Assembly: GCA_016927835.1 (NCBI GenBank)
Contig: JAFGMA010000070.1
Coordinates: 1 to 44,520 of the forward strand
Length of the DNA stretch: 44,520 nucleotides
Source: Candidatus Zhuqueibacterota bacterium
GTDB taxonomy: Bacteria > Zhuqueibacterota > Zhuqueibacteria > Thermofontimicrobiales > Sulfurfontimicrobiaceae
Direction: 5' to 3'
Shown here in pieces: positions 26,333 to 36,235 of this stretch. The position numbers and the translations under genes are program-made. The notes under the pieces were generated by a model. That model made no database searches. It was not told the origin of the DNA and worked only from the letters and a program-made list of their open reading frames with translations. Position 1 is the stretch's first letter. Every line of letters begins with the position of its first letter.

Positions 26333-29300
26333 TTATTTTTGTGCTATCTGATATTTAAAATATTGATTATTAAGATGAAGCGTGAGCCAGCCATTGGAAA
26401 TTTCGAATTGAATATCAGCAGAAACTGGCTGCGAATCCCGATCACATCCGGTTAGTGTCAATTTATCGCCAAGACCAAGCGCACCCAATCGGAATGATAT
26501 CATATCAGCCTCATCGATTGGTATAATCCAGACAATTCCCGCTTCTTTTAAAATAACCGCGCTATTGGTCACAGCAATGTCATCGCTTTTTGTCAACGTC
26601 CCCCTGCCATCGGCATAGACATATTCCGGCGAAGAAACCAGATCGATTCGCCGACTTTGCACATTGCCTGATAATTCAAAAAAATCAGCGCCGCAGGCAA
26701 CGTACCCATTCGGCGGCAATTCCAGGTCGCGGTCGTCCAATTTCACATGCAATGTTTCCGTAGCCGATAAATTTACAACGGTTTTCGTGCCGTCTGCATA
26801 TTGCGTCCGGATTTGCCCCCGTTGATAGCAATCGGTTCGAATAGCGTCATTGGTATCCAACCAGGCTTGCCCGTCAAAATAGGCGATGGCTTTCACCGGT
26901 TGCAGGGCATAGCGCGTTTGAAGCTGCTGCATCATGTAGTAGGACTTGAGCTGTGCGGGGATGCCCCAGTTTTCATCTAGCAGATACCCGTTGTGACCAT
27001 AAGCGATCGTTGCTGCAAGGAATCGGTCGAATTTTTCGCTGCGGCTGTTCATTTCCCCGGGCGAAACGCCATTGCGATAGAACATAAAAGGACCGCCCAT
27101 GCCGATATCCACTTCAAGCGGGTGAATTCGAAGCAAATCGAAATCCACCAGCGGCGCCACATCGTGAGGCTCTGAATCTCTGATTTGCCCATAATTTCCA
27201 TCGGTCAAGCCGGCATAAAACCAGTGATACAGACCCTCGCTAAACACGGGTCCTGCGTACGCTTTTTTTTCATTTGCCAGCAGCAACGAATATGCTTTGT
27301 GTTGCGCACGGAACATCGCTGCTTCGGGAACCCGCGCATCGAAATCCACACGTTCCCAGGGTTTCACCGCAGTGTGTACATCACAATATACGGTATTTGC
27401 GCCGAATTTTTGGTGAATTTTGGGCGCATATTCGGCTTCAAATTTTACTGCCATGCTGGGTTTGAGCGTATAACACCGAGGCCAGGCACCCACGAAGTTG
27501 CCATCCGATTGACGGGCGACGCGGTCGGGAGACCAGTTGGCATTGACCGGCGCAAAATCAATGTAATTGGTATACAAACCGCAAAGGAAACCCAGGTCTT
27601 TGACCCGGTTGACATAATGTTTCAACGCCTCATCGCCGCCTTTTTTCGGAGCAGCCTGAAGCCGCAGGGTGAACGATTCGGAGTCATCGCGCCAGGTTTC
27701 TTCATGATGCCGTACGATAAAATGGGAAACGCCGTATTCGCGTAATTGCTTCAGCGGCTTATAAAATTGCTCGTGGGCTGTTGTATCAGGATGCATGCCC
27801 CAATGCTGGCGCCAGCACCGGCTGCGTGTCAGGTGTCCCATTTCCGATGTCGGGTGTGGGATATTCGGCAGCACGTCTTGAAAATCAGCGCTAACCGTGA
27901 GCACGATGCGCTCCTTCAACGGATTGCGATGCCCATCGGTTCTAGGTTCGTAGCGGCTGCCCCCATTGAATTGCACTTCATGCGGCGAAATGGTTTCATT
28001 CTGGGCGAAAAGCGCTGAAGCATGACTGCGATAATGATCCAGCAAAGCCAGGATAAAAACATCGCCGCTGCAAACAACGCAAGGGTCGGGCATCCCATAA
28101 GTCAAAAATGGAACCCGAACCAGTTTGCAGTTCTCTGAGCTTTTCAGATGCCCCAGGTTTAAACCCGTAGCCCATTCTGAATTTTCAACCCGGACATCGA
28201 TAAGCAATGACTGGTAGCGTGCTGATAACGCGATGACATATCCAATCTCGCTTTTTCCGTCCGAAACCGACCAATTGTAAAGAACTTTGCCGGATTCCTG
28301 TGTAACCCGGATTAATTTTCGCCGTTCAGTTTTTGCGTTTTCATCAATTTTGATTGGAAATTCAATGTCGCCGCCAACGAACGGCTGAATCGCCATGCCA
28401 TCCGAAGTTTGGACCGTGAAATCGCTCAAAGTGCCGGAATCCGGTGCGTAGATAAAAGTGATTTGCTGCGTTCCCCGGTGATGCACTGATCGGAAAACAT
28501 TATCCGTAACATGCGTTTTTACATCAACGGACACTTTTGGAACCGGTACAATCGTTTCCCGGGTCGTCAGAATGGGCAGCAGATCCGGCAGCGGTTGAAT
28601 GTCGAGTGGTTGCCAGCGCTCCTTTGTAAATTTAATCGAATCGAAATATAACGTACGATCATCATGATTGGTGCCGCCCAAAATCCGGATAGATTTGAAT
28701 CGGAATTTCCGCTGCTGTTGCTCAACTCGTGTCCAGCAGAGAAACCAGCCTTTCCAGTTGACCCTGCCCAATGAAACCGGCGTTTCATTTTCATCTTCAT
28801 CGATCAAGATCAGTTGCGCTTCCACGGGGGGCGTTGTGGGATCCGGAATCCAACCCCAGTTATTGCCAAAAATCCACATCCCAACACCGTCAGCATCAGC
28901 CTCGATGGGTATTGGCTTGGGTGGTCCAAACTCGAATGAGCTTGAGCCAGGCTGACCGCGATAAACGATTTTTGCTACAAATTTTCCATCCATTTGTTCG
29001 GCGCGTGACCGATAAAGCCGTGCTGAGGTGCCGTCCTGCGAGTGTAACCACCAGCCGCTCAAGTCCTCAAAATCGATGAGCGGCTCCGGGTAGCCCGGAC
29101 GATCGCCCATTTCATAGGGGCGTTGTCCCAGCGTTTTATCGAAATCCTCGTTGAATACTTTTTGCTCAACATACTCTATTTTTTTCTGCAATGCCGGACG
29201 GTCCTTAAACACGAGAGTGTATTCTGCGGCGGGGAGATTCAAGTTTATCGGAAAAATATCTTTGCCGGGTTTCCGGGGCAGCGTCAACTCCACCTCGTCG

Positions 29301-30121
29301 ACAAGCTGTTGATCCGCATTCAGGACGAGTATGGGCAGGCGCACCGGACATGGCAATTGGCAATGCTTCAGCGGAAGTTTGAACGCTACGGGTTCGCCAA
29401 CCAGCGGCTCCGCATTTGGCAGGAAGCCGATTTCGAAGAGCAGCGCCTGAAGCTCTTCCTCTCGCCGCGGTGCCGGAATCTGAAAAGTCAGGGATGACTG
29501 ATCCGCCGGGTGGGCAAAGCGGACAGAGATTCCGAACCCCCATCCACCTTTTTTTTCATCCACTTTGACTGTTATATGATTTGTTCCTTTTTTCAGATTC
29601 ACTGGCAGCGACATGGCTTCTGGCGACAGATGAGCCTGATGTTCGTCGTGCAATAGTTCACCGTTGAGCCAGAGCTTCATTCCGTCGTTTTGGCTCAATC
29701 CAAATGTAACCTGCATATTTTTAGTACAATTCAAACAAACATGGGCATAAGCGACAACGTCTTCATTGGGCTCAAAAATACTGTTGAAATCAATCCACCA
29801 GGACGGGCTGAAATAGGGTCGCCAGAAGTGCTTCTCATTTTCAATTGAAACAGCACTTGCTCCCGCAAAAGGCACGATGCGCGCTTCGCCGCCTTCGTTC
29901 GCCAATAAATCATGAAGATAGCCATAGCAGCCGGTTCCGTGTTCCCCGCCTGGCTGACAACCGGGCGCCGAATTCGAGAATGGTCCGAGGATAAGCCACG
30001 AGGTGATGAAACCGTCTGGTGCCGGTTGAATTATGAAATTGGATTGCGCCGGCAGCGCCACACTAAGGAATACCAAAAGAAATATTGAGGAAATAATGAG
30101 TATTTCAATTTGAGTGGGCAT
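26333..30121 (-). CDS. Giant exported glycosidase-like protein
   Basis: A 1262-residue protein with a signal peptide (FLLVFLSVALPAQS). Residues about 38-205 are the same beta module as in the neighbouring lipoprotein (WLILGPFSNSAPGC, MKLWLNGELLHDE, LKKGTNHITVKVDE, GWGFGISVRF). Residues about 345-500 resemble a carbohydrate-binding beta sandwich (DFEDLSGWWLHSQDGTSARL, YFDSIKFTKERWQP). Residues about 790-1140 look like a glycosidase TIM barrel (FLCGLYTNYIDFAPVNANW, VYCDVHTAVKPWERVDF with a candidate nucleophile Asp, GPVFSEGLYHWFYAGLTDG with a candidate acid Glu), as in GH101-type or DUF5696 proteins. The tail has small beta domains (VVNLSATETLHVKLDD). The substrate is unknown. The ATG has only a weak GGGAA upstream. 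Confidence 0.78.
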   Translation of the reverse strand: MPTQIEILIISSIFLLVFLSVALPAQSNFIIQPAPDGFITSWLILGPFSNSAPGCQPGGEHGTGCYGYLHDLLANEGGEARIVPFAGASAVSIENEKHFWRPYFSPSWWIDFNSIFEPNEDVVAYAHVCLNCTKNMQVTFGLSQNDGMKLWLNGELLHDEHQAHLSPEAMSLPVNLKKGTNHITVKVDEKKGGWGFGISVRFAHPADQSSLTFQIPAPRREEELQALLFEIGFLPNAEPLVGEPVAFKLPLKHCQLPCPVRLPILVLNADQQLVDEVELTLPRKPGKDIFPINLNLPAAEYTLVFKDRPALQKKIEYVEQKVFNEDFDKTLGQRPYEMGDRPGYPEPLIDFEDLSGWWLHSQDGTSARLYRSRAEQMDGKFVAKIVYRGQPGSSSFEFGPPKPIPIEADADGVGMWIFGNNWGWIPDPTTPPVEAQLILIDEDENETPVSLGRVNWKGWFLCWTRVEQQQRKFRFKSIRILGGTNHDDRTLYFDSIKFTKERWQPLDIQPLPDLLPILTTRETIVPVPKVSVDVKTHVTDNVFRSVHHRGTQQITFIYAPDSGTLSDFTVQTSDGMAIQPFVGGDIEFPIKIDENAKTERRKLIRVTQESGKVLYNWSVSDGKSEIGYVIALSARYQSLLIDVRVENSEWATGLNLGHLKSSENCKLVRVPFLTYGMPDPCVVCSGDVFILALLDHYRSHASALFAQNETISPHEVQFNGGSRYEPRTDGHRNPLKERIVLTVSADFQDVLPNIPHPTSEMGHLTRSRCWRQHWGMHPDTTAHEQFYKPLKQLREYGVSHFIVRHHEETWRDDSESFTLRLQAAPKKGGDEALKHYVNRVKDLGFLCGLYTNYIDFAPVNANWSPDRVARQSDGNFVGAWPRCYTLKPSMAVKFEAEYAPKIHQKFGANTVYCDVHTAVKPWERVDFDARVPEAAMFRAQHKAYSLLLANEKKAYAGPVFSEGLYHWFYAGLTDGNYGQIRDSEPHDVAPLVDFDLLRIHPLEVDIGMGGPFMFYRNGVSPGEMNSRSEKFDRFLAATIAYGHNGYLLDENWGIPAQLKSYYMMQQLQTRYALQPVKAIAYFDGQAWLDTNDAIRTDCYQRGQIRTQYADGTKTVVNLSATETLHVKLDDRDLELPPNGYVACGADFFELSGNVQSRRIDLVSSPEYVYADGRGTLTKSDDIAVTNSAVILKEAGIVWIIPIDEADMISFRLGALGLGDKLTLTGCDRDSQPVSADIQFEISNGWLTLHLNNQYFKYQIAQK

Positions 30122-30227
30122 AATTATTCCCGGTTTTGTGTTGTCATAATACGTGTTTCGGTTTTAGATTTCAATTTTCATAATAAGATGTGAATTTATT
30201 ACTTCAGGCAAAGCCTCGAAATATGCA

Positions 30228-30248
30228 TTCCCAGCGGAACGCTGGGAA
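30228..30248. repeat. GTTCCCAGCG-type hairpin in the gap 30122-30553
   Basis: TTCCCAGCG at 30228-30236 and CGCTGGGAA at 30240-30248 form a perfect 9-base stem. A further TTCCCAGGGGACGG follows at about 30255. This belongs to the same style of short palindromic repeat as 19397-19422. The rest of the 432-base gap shows no gene, and no terminator was found for the symporter gene's 5' neighbour. Confidence 0.55.
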
Positions 30249-30553
30249 CGAGAGTTCCCAGGGGACGGCGCGAACGAGAAATTTTTATTGACAAAGCAAG
30301 GCAAATTTCACTGATAAAATTCAAACTGCACACCCTCTCCAGTATGCCGAAGGTCTGATTTGCACTGTCGGATTTTACACGACATCTGGATTTTTAAATC
30401 TAAAGAGCCAGTTCAGATGGCTGATTCATTCTGGTGTTGAGGCGATTATGGTACATGCTTTTAGAGTGAAAGAAGGATCAAACGCAATCGGCAATTGCAT
30501 TTGATCCTGTTACCGATTGAAAATCTTGTTTTGAAATAATGAGAAAAAGCTAC

Positions 30554-32710
30554 TTACTTATTTCTCGTCCACCATGTGGCACGCTTCAACTGGGTTTCGG
30601 TTGGCGCAGGCCAGAACAAGCTGGCAAGCAATCCGATGAATAGCACAGTTAAATTTCCGAATACGTTTATAATAAACGGATGCGTCGAGCTCACCAGACT
30701 TTGTGGCAGCAGGTTGCTATGTTTTGCGTTTTTGAGAATTGTTTCCGTGTATTGGGCAGCATCTTTTTCACCGAGTCGTTTCTTCAGCCTGGCGATTAAA
30801 TTCACCTCTTTGTAGCGCACATCCTCAATGGTTCTGAGTTGATCGATTATTTCGGATGGCACCTCTGCTGCGGCTAATTTTCCGAATGTCGTGCCGGAAA
30901 TGACAAGAAACGCCGGTCGGAAGATTGAATTTTGAATAATTCGATCCTGGCACAATCGGGTCGCATCGGCGCCAATCGTTTTGTTTAGAACGCCGATCAA
31001 GTCCTCTTTTGTAAAACGCCGACGCTGAATGGTCTTCAGTTTTTCCAGTACGCTGCCTTGCACCGAATCAGCGGACAAGACAGCTAATGTGGAATCGGTA
31101 ATGACATAGCGAGCGGGTATATGTTCCGCATTCTCGATTATGGACTCCTTATAGGACTGGAGACCATCCTCCCCCAGGCGGACACGAAGCATGGCAGCCA
31201 GGTCATTCAGTTCGAAACGCTTGCCTTCGATGGTTTGCAGCTTTTCGACCACTTCGGATTTGACGCCAGCATCGGGCAATTTCGCAAGCGTTTCATCGGT
31301 GATCACATAATGCGCCAGATGGCTGAATGTGAGCCATAGAATGACAATCACGCCAACCACGACGCCCACAATCGCACCCTGACCGTTGGCACGTTTGAAG
31401 AAAAATCCCAGTAAAAACAAACCGCCGATGCCGCCCGCGAATACGGCGCCCAGGAAGAATCCGAGGTCTAAAAAGGTTTTCATTTGCAGCTTTGTGAGCA
31501 AGAATGCCGAAAAAATCATCAGCACACCCATGATGATGGTGATAATTCGAGCGCTCTTCAGATAATATTCATCAGAACGGTCTTTGACGAAAAAGCGTTT
31601 GAACCAATCAACCGAGATCACTGTCGCACTGGCATTCAGGCTGGAATCGATGGTAGACATCGCCGCTGCCATCACCGCTGCAAGCACGAGACCACCAAAT
31701 CCTGAGGGGAATGCCGGCGAGAGGATGAAGTACGGAAATATCTGGTCGGGTTTGAGCCGCTCGAACTCGGCGCCGAGGGGTTCCGGAGTTACCTGGTAAT
31801 AGACCCACAAACAGGTTCCCACAAACATGAAGAGCGTCCAAACCGGAATACATCCCAAGCCCACGGTCCAGGCAGCGCGCTTTGCACCCTTATCGGTTGA
31901 TGGTGCGGCATAACGCTGAATCTTGATCTGATCGGTGGAAAATTCCTGAATGTTTCCAATGATGCCTGAAAAAGCAAACACCCAGAAAGTAGCGAGCGTC
32001 AGGTCGAAATCCCAACTCGTTGTCAAATCGAACTTGCCATTATTAGCGGCAAACCGGAACACTTCGAACATTCCACCTTCCACGCGGTAGAAAACGATGC
32101 CAATGGTCGCGATGCCTCCCAGTATGAGTACGATGGTTTGAACGACATCGGTCCAGATAACGGCTTCGATTCCACCCAGTACGGTATAGATGGTCACCAG
32201 GATGCCGACGATGATGATGATAACCAATATATCCCAGTTGGTCATCACTTTGATTGCAGTGGCTAGCAGAAAAAGCACGGTTCCCATCCTGAAAATCTGA
32301 CCGAGTAGATATATCAAGCTGGCGTAGCTTCTTCCCCAACTGCCGAATCGTTTTTCAAAATACTGATATGCACTTACAAACAAGCTTCTGCGGTAATAGA
32401 CAACAAAGAAGGTGATGCCGATCAGTGCGGCAACCGGCAGCATGAGTCCCTGAACGAGCCGACTCCAGTTCCCCTCATACGCCGAGCCCGGATAAGCCAG
32501 AAACGTCACCGAACTGATCGCGGTTCCCAGCAAAGATAAACCAACAGCCCAGCCAGGCATTGATCTGCCACCGACAAAATAATCATCGGTTTTTTTAATT
32601 TTCTTTGTCGTCCAGACGCCGAGTAAAATAATCCCTATAAAATAGGCAATAATTGCAATGATATCTCCCAACCCGAAAATTGTAACAGCCGATTGAGTTT
32701 CGTTTGCCAT
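30554..32710 (-). CDS. Sodium:solute symporter with three inserted repeats
   Basis: A 718-residue member of the SSS (LeuT-fold) family with about 13 membrane segments. The first is IIAIIAYFIGIILLGVW; family motifs include DDYFVGGRSMPGWAVGLSLL, and SSVTFLAYPGSAYEGNW, GGIEAVIWTDVVQ, and MAAAMSTIDSSLNA with the usual substrate and sodium site residues. Usual family length is about 500-550. The surplus is a soluble stretch at residues about 467-663, between two late membrane segments. It contains three tandem copies of a 66-residue unit (starting YVITDETLAKL, YVITDSTLAVL and LVISGTTFGKL). The positive-inside pattern (FFKRANGQGA before, KRATWWTRNK after) places the insert on the periplasmic side. 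A sialidase-like gene is upstream on the same strand, so sugar or sialic-acid-like uptake is likely but unproved. Confidence 0.9.
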   Translation of the reverse strand: MANETQSAVTIFGLGDIIAIIAYFIGIILLGVWTTKKIKKTDDYFVGGRSMPGWAVGLSLLGTAISSVTFLAYPGSAYEGNWSRLVQGLMLPVAALIGITFFVVYYRRSLFVSAYQYFEKRFGSWGRSYASLIYLLGQIFRMGTVLFLLATAIKVMTNWDILVIIIIVGILVTIYTVLGGIEAVIWTDVVQTIVLILGGIATIGIVFYRVEGGMFEVFRFAANNGKFDLTTSWDFDLTLATFWVFAFSGIIGNIQEFSTDQIKIQRYAAPSTDKGAKRAAWTVGLGCIPVWTLFMFVGTCLWVYYQVTPEPLGAEFERLKPDQIFPYFILSPAFPSGFGGLVLAAVMAAAMSTIDSSLNASATVISVDWFKRFFVKDRSDEYYLKSARIITIIMGVLMIFSAFLLTKLQMKTFLDLGFFLGAVFAGGIGGLFLLGFFFKRANGQGAIVGVVVGVIVILWLTFSHLAHYVITDETLAKLPDAGVKSEVVEKLQTIEGKRFELNDLAAMLRVRLGEDGLQSYKESIIENAEHIPARYVITDSTLAVLSADSVQGSVLEKLKTIQRRRFTKEDLIGVLNKTIGADATRLCQDRIIQNSIFRPAFLVISGTTFGKLAAAEVPSEIIDQLRTIEDVRYKEVNLIARLKKRLGEKDAAQYTETILKNAKHSNLLPQSLVSSTHPFIINVFGNLTVLFIGLLASLFWPAPTETQLKRATWWTRNK

Positions 32711-32866
32711 TTGATTCTACTCCCTCTCTAAATTTGTTGAACACATCGGATTGATTACTGTCACACCAGTATAGCCCTTACAGCCGCGCACGTTTTTATT
32801 TTAGCTGCCACACCGACTATGTATTGATATGATTGCTAAAGAAGTTACAATTTTCCGCCTAAAATG

Positions 32867-34057
32867 TCAATAGTTATTTCCTGTTTGCATGATCCAATCA
32901 GGATTTAACACGACATGTTTGATCGTTTTTCGATCTGTTCCACGGTACGAATAACTCAGGTGAAGCAAACCGTCTTTCGCTTGAATCAGCGAGGGATAAG
33001 CATACGATTTTTCGCTTTTATTTGCCCGACCGATGTGCCGTTTCCATTTCCAGCTTTCTCCCTCATCATCCGAAAGCGCTATCGCCATGCTGTGTCGCCC
33101 GTCTTCGGTATCGTTGTAAACCATCGCCCACCGACCATCTTTCAGGCGGATAACCTCCAGGCTTGAACCCGGATTGAGAATATCGGTATCGATAGCAGGA
33201 GACCACGTTAAGCCGTCATCTGCCGAAATGCTCATCAAAACCCGATAAGGGGCATCGCCGGCATCGCGCATATATGCGACCAGGCTGCCGTCGTTTTTGC
33301 GGACAATGCTCGGTTGTATCGGTCCAAAGCCTATGATTGGTTGTCCGGGATGCCAGGTTTCACCGCTATCATCGCTACGGGCGACCAATGAAAAATTGAA
33401 TCCGTCCGAATAGAGTGGCAGCAAGATGCGACCGCTCGGAAGAATCAATGGGTGACTGCGCGTCATCCAACCGGTTTGTCGTTTCCGCGAATCTTTGGCA
33501 GCCTCGATCAGCATTCGCGTATACGAAGGCGCGTACTCTGCCCAGATCGGTTCTTCCGGCTCCAATTGCTTGTAAACCTGTTCCACCGTGGTGGCGAACG
33601 CATCTCCCGGTTGCAGGATGATGATATCCTGCCAGGTCCACTTCGGCACACCATCTCCCTCGAAATCGGTCGAAAGCCGGTATTTGAGGATCGACGTTTC
33701 CCAGCGATTCGCCTGAACCACCATCCAGAACAGCCACAATCGTTTCTGATTGTCAATGAACAGCACCGGGTTGCAATCCGGTAATCCGGGCGTATCCGCC
33801 ATGATGAATACGGAGCTCCATGCGTCGGCGTTTTTCTTCAAACGGGCGCCCTGCACCTTCACATCATTCGCTTTCCTTTCGCCTGATCCGTGGAACCAGC
33901 ACGCCAGCAAATCGCCATTGGCACATTCGACGATGCTGCTGGAATGCACATGCTTCTCCTGCAGCGGGAAAATTTCCCGCTCACGAAATACAGCCTGCCC
34001 GAATGCTGCGTTGGTATAAATACAAGCGATAAGTAGAATCAGGAATGCAATTCTCAT
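32867..34057 (-). CDS. Exported sialidase-like BNR-repeat protein
   Basis: A 396-residue protein with a signal peptide (MRIAFLILLIACIYTNAAFG). It is a six-bladed propeller of the sialidase/neuraminidase-like superfamily. Asp-box-type motifs are SDDSGETWHPG, SADDGLTWSP and SDDEGESWKW. HSSSIVECANGDLLACWFHG near residue 40 and QPSIVRKNDGSLVAYMRD are typical of the BNR-containing family. I did not confirm the Arg triad of true sialidases, so the activity could be another glycoside hydrolysis. The start is ATG 34057 with AGAGGGA at 34063-34069; the frame also opens at a TTG at 34075. It lies 156 bases upstream of the symporter gene. Confidence 0.85.
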   Translation of the reverse strand: MRIAFLILLIACIYTNAAFGQAVFREREIFPLQEKHVHSSSIVECANGDLLACWFHGSGERKANDVKVQGARLKKNADAWSSVFIMADTPGLPDCNPVLFIDNQKRLWLFWMVVQANRWETSILKYRLSTDFEGDGVPKWTWQDIIILQPGDAFATTVEQVYKQLEPEEPIWAEYAPSYTRMLIEAAKDSRKRQTGWMTRSHPLILPSGRILLPLYSDGFNFSLVARSDDSGETWHPGQPIIGFGPIQPSIVRKNDGSLVAYMRDAGDAPYRVLMSISADDGLTWSPAIDTDILNPGSSLEVIRLKDGRWAMVYNDTEDGRHSMAIALSDDEGESWKWKRHIGRANKSEKSYAYPSLIQAKDGLLHLSYSYRGTDRKTIKHVVLNPDWIMQTGNNY

Positions 34058-34179
34058 GGTTGTCCCTCTTTTCAATGGTAATCATTCCACTTCATCTTTT
34101 GGCTTTTTGATATGTTGAAAATAACAAATTTTTCATCGAAATGGCACTCGCGCATGGGTTAGAAATTTACAGAATTTCC

Positions 34180-34806
34180 TTAAATGATTCGTAAATACGC
34201 CAGCCCGTTTTTAAGGAAAAGCATCGAAAAAATGAGCAGCAGGCTGCCGAGAATTCGCATGACGACCGCATAGCTTTTCCCTTTCAGGAAACTTCCAAAT
34301 TTGCCAGCCAGGAGCGCTATGGCGATGAAAATTCCGAGCAAGCCCGAATAGAAGCCTGCAATAAACAATGGGGCGGAAAATGAACTGACTTCCAGCGCCT
34401 TCACGAAGGTCGGCGCACCCACGAGAAACCAGAACATATAAGGATGGGGATTGAGCAAATTTGTAATCATCGCTTTAAGCAACGACTGCGGCTTGAGAGG
34501 TTGATGCGCAGCTTCAATCCTGATCCCCTTTATGGTTTCAATGGCGAGTATCGCGAGGAAAATTGCACCCAGCATCGATATCAAGCCCAGGATCCAATCG
34601 AAATCAGATAATTTTGAAAGAAGCAAAACGGTAATCGCAATAATGGGAGCATCGGTGAGCAATGGCGCAAATGATACTTTGATCCCTTCGCGACGGCTGT
34701 GGCGCAATGTTTCCGACAGCACCAGCGTTTGCAGCGGACCCGGTGAAAGCCCGGCGGTTGTGCCCAATATTAAACCCGTTGTGATGAAAGATAGCTCGTT
34801 GAGCAT
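34180..34806 (-). CDS. LysE/RhtB family exporter
   Basis: A 208-residue inner-membrane protein with about six membrane segments. The N-terminal signature GTTAGLSPGPLQTLVLSETL followed by REGIKVSFAPLLTDAP matches the LysE/RhtB/CadD family. The NPHPYMFW motif in the middle loop and the C-terminal KSYAVVMRILGSLLLIFSMLFL segment fit too. Members export amino acids or other small metabolites by secondary transport. The substrate is unknown. The ribosome binding site is weak. It lies 122 bases downstream of nothing on this strand except the sialidase-like gene, whose start faces away from its stop. Confidence 0.88.
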   Translation of the reverse strand: MLNELSFITTGLILGTTAGLSPGPLQTLVLSETLRHSRREGIKVSFAPLLTDAPIIAITVLLLSKLSDFDWILGLISMLGAIFLAILAIETIKGIRIEAAHQPLKPQSLLKAMITNLLNPHPYMFWFLVGAPTFVKALEVSSFSAPLFIAGFYSGLLGIFIAIALLAGKFGSFLKGKSYAVVMRILGSLLLIFSMLFLKNGLAYLRII

Positions 34807-35712
34807 TTTATCATTGCCTGTTGCATTTACGCCGTTTTAGCCGATTGAATTCTTCTGAGAAAAGCCGGATTCAGGGTATCGACTTTTGCTGCTTCGCATC
34901 ATCAAAACGCGCACGAAAAGGACGCTGTGATGTTATCCCGCCCGCGAATTTGCGCTTGTCAGCCGCTGCACACTGCAAGGACGCGCGCACCAGGAATCCC
35001 TGAATTGCATAATGTCGATTTTGTACAAAAGCGCTGTAAAATAGAGTAATACTCATTGGATATCAAAATGGAACTGCTCTATCATTTGGGATGATTCTTT
35101 TCTGTCATAAAGGGAGATGTCAATTTTAAATACGTTACAAATAATTAAAAAGGCCTATCCAGAATAACAGACCACCTGGTTTGTATTGCAAAACAATACA
35201 AAATCGGCATAAATGCGCAGCAGACAAGACGCAAGCGCTGCTACACGCGGTCAACACCGGGCAATAGCCGCTCCCGATAATGGCTGCGTGTGATCGTATT
35301 GAAACAGCGCGGAAGCGTGGCAACGACTCACCCAAACAACGCCAATTCCCGCGGATGTAATTCTCATCGCTGCTTTACGGCTGATCATTGCAGAGATGAT
35401 GTGAGTTCCCTTAATATATGAGATTATTTTTTATTGTCAAGGGAAAAATGGCACTTTGGGGTGATCCTTCAGTGGCTGAGCCATTACCAATATGGGAGTT
35501 GTTGGTTTTTGTAGTTGCGGACATCTAAAACGAAGTTCTGGAATATCGGGAGGCAGAATGCATTGTCCGGAAGTGAGATTCATTTCCCTTGGCAGCAAAA
35601 AACATTGAAATGCCCGATTAAAATGCGAAAGCATGGCAGGTTGATTATGAAAATACCGCACCCGCAGTGCACTTGACAAAAACAGTTTACGCTGTCCGTG
35701 CTCGCTTCGGTA
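34807..35712. other. 906-base gap without a convincing gene
   Basis: This is the longest gene-free stretch. It contains a perfect inverted repeat TTTGTATTG (35180-35188) and CAATACAAA (35194-35202) with loop CAAAA, which is operator-like in form but has no gene directly next to it. An 80-codon minus-strand frame at 35437-35679 begins with a hydrophilic segment and ends at TGA; it has no ribosome binding site and no family I recognise, so it may be a gene remnant. Nothing else could be supported. Confidence 0.4.
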
Positions 35713-36234
35713 TCATGATAAAAGGGATTTTAAAACGCTTTCATAAATTTTATACATCTGTTCGCCGAAGCAGACAAAAATAACTTTTTCGATGGCTCTT
35801 TCTTTTTCCAGAAAACGGATCACTTCGGCTGCTGCGATTCGAGCTGCGCGTTCAGGCGGAAAGCGATAAATTCCGGTGCTAATCGAGGGGAAGGCAATTG
35901 TCTTGATGCCATTTTCAAGCGCGAGTACGAGGCTGTTGCGGTAGCAGTTGGCGAGCAGCGCATCTTCTCCGAAATGCCCTCCTTTCCAGATGGGACCAAC
36001 GGTGTGAATCACCCATTTTGCCGGCAGGTTATAGCCTTTGGTGATTTTGGCTTCACCGGTTTTACAGCCATTAAGTGAGCGGCATTCCTGCAAGAGCTGC
36101 GGTCCGGCAGCGCAGTGTATCGCGCCATCCACGCCACCGCCCCCGAGTAATGATTCATTGGCAGCGTTGACGATGGCATCGACCGCGACATGGGTGATAT
36201 CAGCGTCACGTATTTCTATTCGGTCATGCAGCAT
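35713..36234 (-). CDS. Macrodomain protein (ADP-ribose deacetylase/hydrolase type)
   Basis: A 173-residue macrodomain of MacroD/YmdB type. The diagnostic segments are [20 protein letters not shown] and [15 protein letters not shown], then VIHTVGPIW and [14 protein letters not shown]. This group hydrolyses O-acetyl-ADP-ribose and removes mono-ADP-ribose from acidic residues. The catalytic Asn/Asp of the NAAN and GGVDG region are present. It has no export signal. The start codon follows the stop of the upstream CBM9 protein by one base, with the ribosome binding site AAGGAG inside that gene's last codons, so translation is coupled. The functional link between a cytosolic ADP-ribose enzyme and an exported protein is not obvious. 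Confidence 0.95.
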   Translation of the reverse strand: MLHDRIEIRDADITHVAVDAIVNAANESLLGGGGVDGAIHCAAGPQLLQECRSLNGCKTGEAKITKGYNLPAKWVIHTVGPIWKGGHFGEDALLANCYRNSLVLALENGIKTIAFPSISTGIYRFPPERAARIAAAEVIRFLEKERAIEKVIFVCFGEQMYKIYESVLKSLLS

Positions 36235-36235
36235 G

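Noticed and set aside
35437-35679. 80-codon minus-strand frame in the long gap
   Set aside because: Protein-like in parts but no ribosome binding site, no family and no neighbour in an operon. Might be a remnant, not supportable as a gene.
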